DNA of 64,000 nucleotides from Natrinema sp046097095 (GTDB lineage: Archaea > Halobacteriota > Halobacteria > Halobacteriales > Natrialbaceae): the NCBI RefSeq assembly GCF_046097095.1, contig NZ_CP175699.1:496001-560000 (forward strand), given 5' to 3'. Positions within the stretch are counted from its first letter, which is position 1, and every line of letters starts with the position of its first letter. Shown here piece by piece: positions 52,148 to 59,699 of this stretch. A program made the position numbers and the translations under genes. The notes under the pieces were generated by a model, which was given only the letters and a program-made list of their open reading frames with translations, was not told where the DNA came from and did no database searches.

Positions 52148-53086
52148 ATGCTCAAAGACGAGTTTCGTGACCTCAAGGAGCGCATCTCCGGCGGTATCAT
52201 TCCAGCGACGGCGAACCCGTGGAGTCCGGACGACTACGAGCTAGTAACAAGCGATCTGCAAAGGCACGTCGAGGACCTCGTCGCGGTCGACGGCATCGAG
52301 GCCGTCGTTGCCAACGCCCACACCGGCGAGACGAAGATGTTGGACGATGAGACGTACCGCGAGGTCGTCGAGACCCACGTCGAGGCCGCCGGCGACACTC
52401 CGGTGTTTGCGGGCGTGTACGGCGAGAGCTCCATCGAGGCGGCCAAACTGGCCCAGACGGCGAAAGACGCCGGCGCGGACGGCGTGATGTTGCTCCCCCT
52501 CGACGTCTACGCCCACCAACTCCCCGACGAACCGATCAATCACTTCAAGTACGTCGGCGAGACGGTCGATATCCCGCTCATCAACTTCCAGTTCCCCACC
52601 TGGGGGAGCCCCGGACTACCGATCAGCGCCCACGTCGAGATCTGTAACCTCCCGCACGTCATCGGGTTCAAGGAGGCCTCCTTCGACCCGATTCGCTACG
52701 ATCGAACGATACGGGCGGTCGACGACCTGCGCGATGACTGTACCATCATGACGGGCAACGACACCTTCCTGTTGCATGCATACCAGCTCGGTGCCGAAAC
52801 GGGGCTCATCGGCTACGCGAACCTCGTGCCCGACCTCCACGTCGAGAAACTCCGCGCCGTCCACGACGGCGACCTCGAGCGAGCCCGCGAAATTCGGGAA
52901 CGACTCCTCCCACTTACAAACCACATCTTCGGCGAACCAGAGGGGCGCTACCGCGTCCGCGTCAAGGCCGCACTGAAGATGCAGGGCGTCTTCGAACACG
53001 AGACGGTGCTCCCGCCACAGGAGCAGATCAGCCCCGAGGAGCGCACGGAATTACGCAATATCCTCAGCGACTTGGACCGCCTGTAA
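52148..53086 (+). CDS. DapA-like lyase 3, atypical active site
   Basis: This is a 312-aa DHDPS/NAL superfamily member. Lys175 is in VIGFKEASFD, but the usual tyrosine (a YN-P type motif) is Phe147 in LINFQFPTWG, and the GTTGE motif is NAHTGETKMLD. The helical tail after residue 240 with NHIFGEPEGRYRVRVKAALKMQG is normal for the superfamily. It is the third in tandem, but more diverged than the other two from each other. Its own promoter and the different active site suggest another substrate. The start is at 52148. Confidence 0.87.
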   Translation: MLKDEFRDLKERISGGIIPATANPWSPDDYELVTSDLQRHVEDLVAVDGIEAVVANAHTGETKMLDDETYREVVETHVEAAGDTPVFAGVYGESSIEAAKLAQTAKDAGADGVMLLPLDVYAHQLPDEPINHFKYVGETVDIPLINFQFPTWGSPGLPISAHVEICNLPHVIGFKEASFDPIRYDRTIRAVDDLRDDCTIMTGNDTFLLHAYQLGAETGLIGYANLVPDLHVEKLRAVHDGDLERAREIRERLLPLTNHIFGEPEGRYRVRVKAALKMQGVFEHETVLPPQEQISPEERTELRNILSDLDRL

Positions 53087-53260
53087 CCCTTCTCTCGCCG
53101 TTTTATCGGCCGCGTTTGACGGCGCGACGAATTCGGCTGGCTCCTCGCGTGCCCACCGGTCTCCGAGCGCGACTCGACGCGTCGATGCGCCGCCCGTAGC
53201 GCTCAACGACGAGACAACCGGGCCGCCAGCGGACGATGAGGCCGGCCGTGAGCTTCCTCT

Positions 53261-53270
53261 ATACTAAAAG
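53261..53270 (+). promoter_or_regulatory. TATA-like element of the pectin methylesterase gene
   Basis: ATACTAAAAG lies about 30-39 nt before the ATG at 53300 and about 15-24 nt before the in-frame GTG at 53285. The ATG at 53300 with a short leader fits best. Confidence 0.5.
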
Positions 53271-53299
53271 TTAACAATACGCATGTGGTAACGAAGTCC

Positions 53300-54430
53300 A
53301 TGGTCGACAGCGATGCTCGAGAGAGCCGACCGACGGTATCACGCAGACGAATGGTCGCCTTCACAGGGGCGGGACTGCTCGGTACGACAGCCGGCTATAG
53401 CGGCGATGGTAAGGCGGACCCACCATCGAACGAGTCGACGAATACGGCAGGGCCGAGCCCAGAGAGCCGAAACGACGAGGAAGACGGAGCGGAGGACGGC
53501 TGTCACGAAGACGACGACTACGACATCGTCGTCGCGCGGGACGGCAGCGGCGACTACGAGACCGTCCAAGCCGCCATCGACGCGGTACAGCCGAACACGT
53601 CCGACGAGACGCGGGTGTACATCAGGGACGGCCGCTACAAGGAGAAGTTAGAGCTCCCCGCCGACCGACCCAACGTGACGTTCATCGGTGAGAGCGCCGA
53701 GAACACGGTGCTGACGTACGACGACCACGCCGACAAGATCGGCGACGACGGCGAAGAGATCGGAACGAGTGGCTCGTCAAGTTTCTTCGTCTGGGGTGAC
53801 GACTTCACCGCGAGGAACGTCACCTTCGAGAACGCCGCCGAACCCGTCGCACAGGCCGTCGCGATCCGCATCGACGCTGACCGGGTCGCCTTCGACAACT
53901 GCCGTTTCCTCGGCAATCAGGACACCCTCTATAACTTCGGGCGCAGGACGCGCCAATACTTCAGGGACTGCTACGTCGAAGGCGACGTGGACTTCATCTT
54001 CGGTCGTGCGACGGCCTTCTTCGAGGACTGCGAGATTTACTGCAAGGGCGAAGGGTTCATCGCAGCACCCGCACAGCCGGCAGACGTAGAGCACGGGTTC
54101 GTGTTCGCGGACTGCGACGTGGTCGGCGACGCGCCACACGAGTCCGTCTACCTCGGTCGACCGTGGGAACCGTACGGACAAACCGTCTACATCGACTGCG
54201 AACTCGGCGATCACATCCGACCGAGAGGCTGGGAGCCGTGGGACGAACCAGAACACGGTGACAAGACGAAGACGGCGTTCTTCGCGGAACACGACAACAG
54301 CGGCCCGGGATACACGCCCGATCAGCGCGTAGACTGGAGCCACCAGCTCAGCGAGACGGAGGCTACAGCGTACACGAGAGCACACGTCCTCAGCGGGTGG
54401 AACCCGCGACGTCGTCTGGAGCGACGGTAA
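53300..54430 (+). CDS. Secreted pectin methylesterase (CE8)
   Basis: This 376-aa pectinesterase demethylates homogalacturonan outside the cell. Tat signal SRRRMVAFTGAGLLGTTAG is followed by an acidic linker (34-72) and the right-handed beta-helix. The family motifs are VARDGSGDYETVQAAIDAV, AVAIRIDADRVAFDNCRFLGNQDTLY (Gln207-Asp208), CYVEGDVDFIFGRATAFFEDC (Asp231), YLGRPWEPYGQTVYIDCELG (Arg287, Trp289) and RGWEPW. Where haloarchaeal lipoproteins have a lipobox Cys before SGDG, this protein has Tyr33 (TAGYSGDG), so it is probably released rather than lipid-anchored. It gives the best direct evidence that methyl-esterified pectin is a substrate of this locus. Confidence 0.95.
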   Translation: MVDSDARESRPTVSRRRMVAFTGAGLLGTTAGYSGDGKADPPSNESTNTAGPSPESRNDEEDGAEDGCHEDDDYDIVVARDGSGDYETVQAAIDAVQPNTSDETRVYIRDGRYKEKLELPADRPNVTFIGESAENTVLTYDDHADKIGDDGEEIGTSGSSSFFVWGDDFTARNVTFENAAEPVAQAVAIRIDADRVAFDNCRFLGNQDTLYNFGRRTRQYFRDCYVEGDVDFIFGRATAFFEDCEIYCKGEGFIAAPAQPADVEHGFVFADCDVVGDAPHESVYLGRPWEPYGQTVYIDCELGDHIRPRGWEPWDEPEHGDKTKTAFFAEHDNSGPGYTPDQRVDWSHQLSETEATAYTRAHVLSGWNPRRRLERR

Positions 54431-54481
54431 CCGCCGTCTCGAGGACAAGGACTTATCCCGGATGCCGGAAACGAATCGGAC

Positions 54482-55204
54482 ATGGCGTTACAGGTCACGG
54501 TCTGGAACGAGAACGTCCACGAACGAGAAGAGCCGGCCGTCGCCGAACGATACCCCGACGGGATCCACGGCGCGATCGCGGACGCGGTAGACGGCGAAGA
54601 GCGAACGGTTCGGACGGCGACGCTTCAGGAACCAGAACACGGCCTCACCGAAGAAGTGCTGGCGAACACCGACGTCCTCCTGTGGTGGTCTCACTGCGCG
54701 AACGACGAGGTGGCCGACGAGGTCGCCGACCGCGTCGTCGAGCGCGTCCACGAGGGAATGGGGTTCGTGCCGATCCACTCCGGGAAAAACGCCAAGCCGT
54801 TTACGCGGCTGATGGGAACGACCTGCGACATCAAGTACCGCCACGGCGGCGAGACCGAACGCGTGTGGGTCGCCGATCCCGGCCATCCGATCGCCGACGG
54901 CCTCGAGGAGAGCTTCGAAATCCCGTCGACCGAGATGTACGGCGAGCCCTACGACGTTCCCGAACCCGACCGGACCGTGTTCATCTCGTGGTTCGAGGGC
55001 GGCGAGGTGTTTCGCTCGGGCATCTGCTATCGTCGCGGTCGCGGGCGGATTTTCGCGTTCCGCCCCGGCCACGAAGCGTATCCCATTTTTCACCAGGACG
55101 AGGTACGGACGGTCGTTCGAAACGCCGTCGAGTGGGCGGCACCCGCCGAGGGCGCTACGGCCGTATACGGCGAGGTCGCACCGATCGAGTCGATCGACGA
55201 GTAG
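54482..55204 (+). CDS. ThuA-like protein
   Basis: This 240-aa protein of the ThuA (trehalose utilisation-like) family has a class I glutamine-amidotransferase-like fold. It contains DVLLWWSHCANDEVADEVADRV, GMGFVPIHSGKNAKPFTRLMGT, DIKYRHGGETERVWVADPGHPIADGL, and GRIFAFRPGHEAYPIFHQDEVRTVVRNAVEWAA. ThuA-type proteins occur in many sugar gene clusters, including keto-sugar metabolism. It has no signal peptide. It lies 51 bp behind the PME gene, and its small distance suggests co-transcription. The exact reaction is unknown. Confidence 0.9.
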   Translation: MALQVTVWNENVHEREEPAVAERYPDGIHGAIADAVDGEERTVRTATLQEPEHGLTEEVLANTDVLLWWSHCANDEVADEVADRVVERVHEGMGFVPIHSGKNAKPFTRLMGTTCDIKYRHGGETERVWVADPGHPIADGLEESFEIPSTEMYGEPYDVPEPDRTVFISWFEGGEVFRSGICYRRGRGRIFAFRPGHEAYPIFHQDEVRTVVRNAVEWAAPAEGATAVYGEVAPIESIDE

Positions 55205-55328
55205 CCGCCGCCCGACGTTCGTCTCGAGGTGTTCCCGGCCGGGAGTAGCTGTACCCGGTCGGGAGTCGCGGGCGAGATTACTGCCGTCGAACGCGAGAAG
55301 CCGCGCCTATCAGACCGTCGCGGCTGCC

Positions 55329-56315
55329 TTACTCGAACGCGGGGATGACTTCCTCGCCGAACAGGCGGAGCTGGTCTTCGACGAGGTCCTTTGGCATCCC
55401 GGAGTGGTGAAAGCGCAGTGTGAGTTCGTTCAGGGGGAACCGCTCCCGAATGGCCTCGATCTGCTCGATGATCTGGTCGGGCGTCCCGTAGATGAAGCGG
55501 TCGTCGGCGAGTGCCTCGAAGTCCTCGACGCTGTCGGCGTTCATCAGCGGGTGGGAGAACTCGCCGCCGTACTCGTCGAGGTAGGTGGTGTGGAGGTACT
55601 CCTTGCGCTCCATGACTTCTGCTTCGGTCTCGGCGATAACGGCCTCACGCATCAGCGGATGAGACAACTCTGCCCAGTTCTGGTCGGTCTCCGCGACGCG
55701 TTCTTGCTGGAGTTCCTTGCGGTCCTCGACGGTGGCGAGGTCGGCGACGACGCCGGGCACCCACGCGTCGGCGAACGTCACGGAACGGCTGATCTGCTTG
55801 TCGCCCCAGCCGCCGATCCAGACCTCGGGTCGCGGCTGCTGGATCGTATCCGGAAGCGGCTGCCAGTCTTCGACGGAGAAGAACGGACAATCGTAGGAGA
55901 CGGGTCCCTCGGACTCGAAAAACTCCGTGAGGAACTGAACGCCCTCGATCAGCCGACCCGCGCGCTCGTCCATCGGGACGTCGAAGGCGTCGAACTCCTT
56001 CTCGACGTAGCCCAAGCCGACGCCCAGCGTCAGGCGACCGCCGGAGATGTTGTCGAGCATCGCCGCACGCTGGGCGACCTCGACAGGCTTGTACAGCGGG
56101 AGGATCATGACACTCGTTACGAGCTCGAGGTCCTCGGTGCCCTGTGCGATACTGGTCAGGCGCGTCAGCGGCGCGGGCCAGTAGTTGTCACCTTCGGTCG
56201 CCTGGTGGTCGTTGACCCAGCAGGTTTCGAACCCGACGTCCTCCGCGATCTGACACTGCTCGACGACGCCGTCCCACGTCTCGCCGCCTTCAATTGGGAA
56301 TATTCCGAACTTCAT
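55329..56315 (-). CDS. LLM-class (luciferase-like) oxidoreductase, probably F420-dependent
   Basis: This 328-aa luciferase-like monooxygenase-family protein starts MKFGIFPIEGGETWDGVVEQC. It has the conserved ISGGRLTLGVGLGYVEKEFDAFDVP (about 90-114), RPEVWIGGWGDK, ADAWVPG and FIYGTPDQIIEQIEAI. Archaeal members typically use F420 rather than FMN. ATG at 56315 is used; the longer frame to 56342 adds a Cys-rich non-family tail. It is divergent from the DgoD-like dehydratase gene and convergent with thuA. Its substrate in a sugar-acid locus is unknown; a sugar or hydroxyacid oxidoreductase role is possible. Confidence 0.9.
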   Translation of the reverse strand: MKFGIFPIEGGETWDGVVEQCQIAEDVGFETCWVNDHQATEGDNYWPAPLTRLTSIAQGTEDLELVTSVMILPLYKPVEVAQRAAMLDNISGGRLTLGVGLGYVEKEFDAFDVPMDERAGRLIEGVQFLTEFFESEGPVSYDCPFFSVEDWQPLPDTIQQPRPEVWIGGWGDKQISRSVTFADAWVPGVVADLATVEDRKELQQERVAETDQNWAELSHPLMREAVIAETEAEVMERKEYLHTTYLDEYGGEFSHPLMNADSVEDFEALADDRFIYGTPDQIIEQIEAIRERFPLNELTLRFHHSGMPKDLVEDQLRLFGEEVIPAFE

Positions 56316-56433
56316 CGTTTCTGATCGGCAATGGCAACACACTTACCTCTTGTGCATTTCCGTTCTCTGATATGTGCGACGCGTATCGGGGCGGTCGGCA
56401 GTTTGATTGCTCTCACACGAGAAGGGGTATCGA

Positions 56434-57603
56434 ATGCGCGTTACCGAGTACGAGTTCTACGAGGTGCCCCCTCGCTGGCAGTTCCTGAAACTGGAGACGG
56501 ACACCGGTCTCGTCGGCTGGGGCGAGCCGTACACGAAGTGGCACCACGTCAACGACAGTCCGACGCCGACGAGGAGCGCGGTCGATCAGCTAATGCAGAA
56601 GTACGTCCTCGGGGCCGACCCTGCACGCATCGAGGACTGCTGGCAGTCGATGTACCGCGCTAGCTTCTATCGGGGCGGTCCCATCCATATGAGTGCGATC
56701 GCGGGGATCGACGAAGCGCTGTGGGATCTGAAAGGCAAGGCGGCTGGACTGCCGGTGTACGAACTACTCGGCGGGCGCTCGCGCGATCGAATTCACGCCT
56801 ATCAGCACGTTTCGGTGCCCCACGACGCCGACGATCCGGCGGCGGCCGCCGCTCGAGACGCGGAGACACACGTCGCCGACGGGTTCACGGCGCTGAAACT
56901 CCTGCCCGTCGCGGGCGTCGAACCCGTAGACGACGCTGCCGCCGTCCGACGCGCTCGCGATATCGTCGGGGCCGTCCGGGAGGCGGTCGGCCCCGATATT
57001 GGCATCGCGCTCGACTTCCACGGCCGAGCGTCGCGGCCGATGGCACGACGGCTCGCCGCCGCCGTCGACGAGTTCGAGCCCATGTTCGTCGAGGAGCCGG
57101 TGGCACCGGAACACGACCGCGCGCTCGGCCGACTCGCCGACGTGACGACCGCGCCGCTGGCGACCGGTGAGCGGTACTACTCTCGCTGGGACGTTCGTCC
57201 CTTGTTCGAAGCCGGGAGCGTCGACATCATCCAGCCGGACGTCTCGAGTGCGGGCGGTATCACCGAGACGAAGAAGATCGCGGACGCGGCGGCGACCCAC
57301 GATATAGCGTTCGCCCCGCACTGCCCGATGGGGCCGATCGCCGTCGCCGCCTCGTTGCACCTCGATACCGTCGCGCCGAACGCGCTCGTTCAAGAGCAGG
57401 TGTTACACACGACCGAGGGTGCGTTCCGGTACGTCGAGAATCCTGAATGCTTCGCCATCACGGACGGCTACTTCGACGTTCCGTCCGGACCGGGACTCGG
57501 CGTCGACGTCGACGAGGAGGCGCTCGAGGCGTTCGACGGGACGGCTCTCGCGTTCGAGCGGCCGGTCGGTCGCCGCGCCGACGGCAGCATCGGAGAGCGG
57601 TAG
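56434..57603 (+). CDS. Galactonate dehydratase-like enolase-superfamily enzyme
   Basis: This 389-aa protein has D-galactonate dehydratase-type motifs: WQFLKLETDTGLVGWGEP (15-32), AIAGIDEALWDLKGKAAGLPVYELLGG, Asp194-x-His196 in DFHGRAS, Glu220 in VEEPVAPE, Glu246 in ATGERYYSRWDVRPL, Asp269 in IIQPDVSSAGGITETKKIA, and His296 in FAPHCPMGPI. Both the metal ligands and the catalytic His-Asp dyad are intact, unlike the paralogue at 48735. It dehydrates an aldonate or aldarate to a 2-keto-3-deoxy acid. Start ATG is 56434. It is followed by uronate dehydrogenase, so galactarate or a related aldarate is an alternative substrate to galactonate. Confidence 0.9.
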   Translation: MRVTEYEFYEVPPRWQFLKLETDTGLVGWGEPYTKWHHVNDSPTPTRSAVDQLMQKYVLGADPARIEDCWQSMYRASFYRGGPIHMSAIAGIDEALWDLKGKAAGLPVYELLGGRSRDRIHAYQHVSVPHDADDPAAAAARDAETHVADGFTALKLLPVAGVEPVDDAAAVRRARDIVGAVREAVGPDIGIALDFHGRASRPMARRLAAAVDEFEPMFVEEPVAPEHDRALGRLADVTTAPLATGERYYSRWDVRPLFEAGSVDIIQPDVSSAGGITETKKIADAAATHDIAFAPHCPMGPIAVAASLHLDTVAPNALVQEQVLHTTEGAFRYVENPECFAITDGYFDVPSGPGLGVDVDEEALEAFDGTALAFERPVGRRADGSIGER

Positions 57604-57718
57604 CCGTCGGGTCGACGCTGTCACCCGCGCGTCAGGACGGCTCCCCCTCGAGCGGTCTCGTCGCCGCGGCCCGCGCCGAACGGGAACGGTTCGGTGCTCG
57701 AGGCTTCGTCGCGAATAA

Positions 57719-57727
57719 AGTATTTTA
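57719..57727 (+). promoter_or_regulatory. TATA-like element of the uronate dehydrogenase gene
   Basis: AGTATTTTA is 24-32 nt before the ATG at 57751, as expected for a leaderless message; it fixes the start. Confidence 0.6.
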
Positions 57728-57750
57728 CCGTTCGGAGTACACTACCTTCT

Positions 57751-58590
57751 ATGAACGTTCTGCTGACCGGTGCGTACGGCCGGTGTGGGACCGCAGTTAT
57801 CGACCACTTGCACGACGCCCCCGAGTACGACTTTACGTACTTCAATCGATCCGACCGCCCCGACGAGCACCCCTACGGGCACCTCGATACCGTCGTCGCG
57901 GACATCGCGGACGAGGACGCGCTCACGGCCGCCGCCGAGGGACAGGACGCGATGGTCCACATGGCGGCCTACCCCTACACGGACGGCGACTGGGCCGACG
58001 TCTTCGAGCCGAACGTCGTGGGAATGTACAACGCGCTCGAGGCGGCCCGCAAGCAGGAACTCGAGTCGTTCGTCTTCATCTCCTCGAATCACGTGATGGG
58101 GCTGTACGAACGCGATAACACCCCCGAGATCTACTACCCCGATCACGACCTCGTCGTAGATCACACGGATCCGGTCCGACCGGACTCCTACTACGGCGCG
58201 TCCAAGGCCTTCGGCGAGGATCTCGGGCGGTACTACGTCGAACGACACGAGTACCCCAAGCGTTTCTACGCGCTTCGCGTGTGTAGCGTCCGGCTGCCGG
58301 AATACGACCACCCCTACGGAGACGCCGAGAAAGGCGTCGACGATGGGGAGTTCGAACGCGGGAGCGAGGAGTACGAGCACACCGTCGCTCGGATGAAGGC
58401 CATGTGGCAGTCCCGTCGGGACTTCGCCCACCAGGTTCAGTGTTGTCTGGACGACAACGACGTGGAGTTTGGCATCTTCAACGGTGTTAGCGACAACTTC
58501 CGTCGGTGGTTCGACCTCGAGCACGCGCGTGCGAGAATCGGCTACGATCCGCAAGACAACGGGGAAACGTGGGACAGCCCTCCAGAGTAA
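57751..58590 (+). CDS. udh: Uronate dehydrogenase-like short-chain dehydrogenase/epimerase
   Basis: This 279-aa extended SDR has the NAD-binding motif LLTGAYGRCGTAV at the N-terminus, ISSNHVMGLYERD and the YYGASKAFGEDLGRYY active site (Tyr-x-x-x-Lys). The overall pattern, in particular SSNHVMGLY and RICSVR-like LRVCSVR, corresponds to uronate dehydrogenases that oxidise galacturonate or glucuronate to the aldarolactone with NAD+. A sugar-nucleotide epimerase would be longer (over 300 aa). It lies 147 bp after the DgoD-like dehydratase on the same strand with its own TATA box. Together with the dehydratase and DapA-like genes it gives an oxidative uronate pathway leading to 2-oxoglutarate. Confidence 0.88.
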   Translation: MNVLLTGAYGRCGTAVIDHLHDAPEYDFTYFNRSDRPDEHPYGHLDTVVADIADEDALTAAAEGQDAMVHMAAYPYTDGDWADVFEPNVVGMYNALEAARKQELESFVFISSNHVMGLYERDNTPEIYYPDHDLVVDHTDPVRPDSYYGASKAFGEDLGRYYVERHEYPKRFYALRVCSVRLPEYDHPYGDAEKGVDDGEFERGSEEYEHTVARMKAMWQSRRDFAHQVQCCLDDNDVEFGIFNGVSDNFRRWFDLEHARARIGYDPQDNGETWDSPPE

Positions 58591-58730
58591 CGGACGTCGA
58601 GTCGCGGTTTCGCAGTCGTCCGCTCGGTGACGGTCGCTACGCCTACTGCGGCCGTCGTTGCTCGCCGGGTTCCGTGCGTCGATGGCTCGTTCGATCCTGA
58701 TTCGGCCCGCTCGAGTTGACGGCCAAACTG

Positions 58731-58738
58731 ATTTATAG
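58731..58738 (+). promoter_or_regulatory. TATA-like element of the 97-aa membrane protein gene
   Basis: ATTTATAG lies 23-30 nt before the ATG at 58761, indicating an independent leaderless transcript. Confidence 0.55.
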
Positions 58739-58760
58739 TGGTATCCTGTAACAAGAAATA

Positions 58761-59054
58761 ATGGGAGCGACACGATCGGAGACGGAGACCGACATGGACG
58801 CGAGTACAGAGGCAAACGAATCCGTATACGAGCCGCCGGAGGGGATCAGCGGTGCCATACGCGACTCGGTACTGCTGAAAATCGCCATCGGAGGCGGCCT
58901 CTTCGTCCTTCTTAGTGGCTTCCTCGACTCCGGTGTCCTCGTTTCAGCCGGCGGGCTCTGGAGCATCTGGGCGGCGGTGTTCGCTGCCTGGGGAGCCGGC
59001 CTCGTGCTTACGGGGCTCGTGGGATATGGGGTCCTCTGGTGGAGCCGTAACTGA
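58761..59054 (+). CDS. Small two-helix membrane protein, unknown function
   Basis: This 97-aa protein has an acidic N-terminus (1-35) and two hydrophobic segments (about 39-58 and 63-92) with a GLWSIW turn. It ends WWSRN. It has its own TATA-like promoter and good haloarchaeal codon pattern. No family is recognised. The layout resembles the small protein at the end of the ABC operon (8000-8281); the GLWS tetrapeptide is shared at the start of the second helix. It is convergent with the PPC-domain gene. Confidence 0.75.
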   Translation: MGATRSETETDMDASTEANESVYEPPEGISGAIRDSVLLKIAIGGGLFVLLSGFLDSGVLVSAGGLWSIWAAVFAAWGAGLVLTGLVGYGVLWWSRN

Positions 59055-59087
59055 ATCGGCGCGTTCTCCGCCGACTCCGCATCGCGC

Positions 59088-59522
59088 CTATCGTCGCGTA
59101 AGTCGTGAAACGCCGTGTTCGGTGGCCTCCCGCGTCAACGACACCCCGTCGAACGACCGAATGGCAAACTCCCCGAGGACGTTCACCGCACAGCCCGCTT
59201 CGAGGTGGCCGCCGACCGTCCGCTCACCGTCGAACGCGGTGACGTGGAGATGCGGGTCGCCGTCCGCGATGACGCCGCCGACGTCGGTAATCTCCCACGC
59301 CCCCTCGAGCGTGAGGTCGACGGTTCGCTGTGACCGGTCTGCCGGGAGGTCCGTCCGGTCGACGTAGTGGATATTTAAATTGCTGAACGTCCCGATGCCA
59401 GACACGACCGCACCGGTATCGACGGCGTGTCGTTCGCAGGCGGCCTCGATGGACTCAAGAGCGAGGTCGCCGCGGTCCAGTCGCACGATAACGTGTCCGT
59501 CATCGCTTTCGAACGTCTCCAT
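59088..59522 (-). CDS. PPC/DUF296-domain protein
   Basis: This 144-aa single-domain protein of the PPC (DUF296) fold begins METFESDDGHVIVRLDRGDLALESI. It has VVSGIGTFSNLNIHYVD, EITDVGGVIADGDPHLHVTAFDGERTVGGHL and CAVNVLGEFAIRSFDG. Archaeal members are stand-alone, trimeric, and of unclear role; the HLH residues may bind metal. In plants the domain accompanies AT-hooks. I place the start at 59522 since the TATA-like ATTTTATATC (59546-59555 on the minus strand) predicts a leaderless mRNA; the longer frame to 59669 is discarded. It lies between Udh and the second ABC importer and could be general. Confidence 0.88.
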   Translation of the reverse strand: METFESDDGHVIVRLDRGDLALESIEAACERHAVDTGAVVSGIGTFSNLNIHYVDRTDLPADRSQRTVDLTLEGAWEITDVGGVIADGDPHLHVTAFDGERTVGGHLEAGCAVNVLGEFAIRSFDGVSLTREATEHGVSRLTRR

Positions 59523-59699
59523 ACGTTCGTGTGTGTGGCCGACCGATATAAAATCACGTCTGCATCGCAACGCCGCCCGACGACCGCGTCTTCGGCCAGT
59601 CGTTACTGCGGGCTGGCCCAACCGATCGAACGCTGACGGCCCACTCGGCGACGGAAATGTGACCGTCAACTGACGGCCGGTCCGAAAAGGAACAACGGG

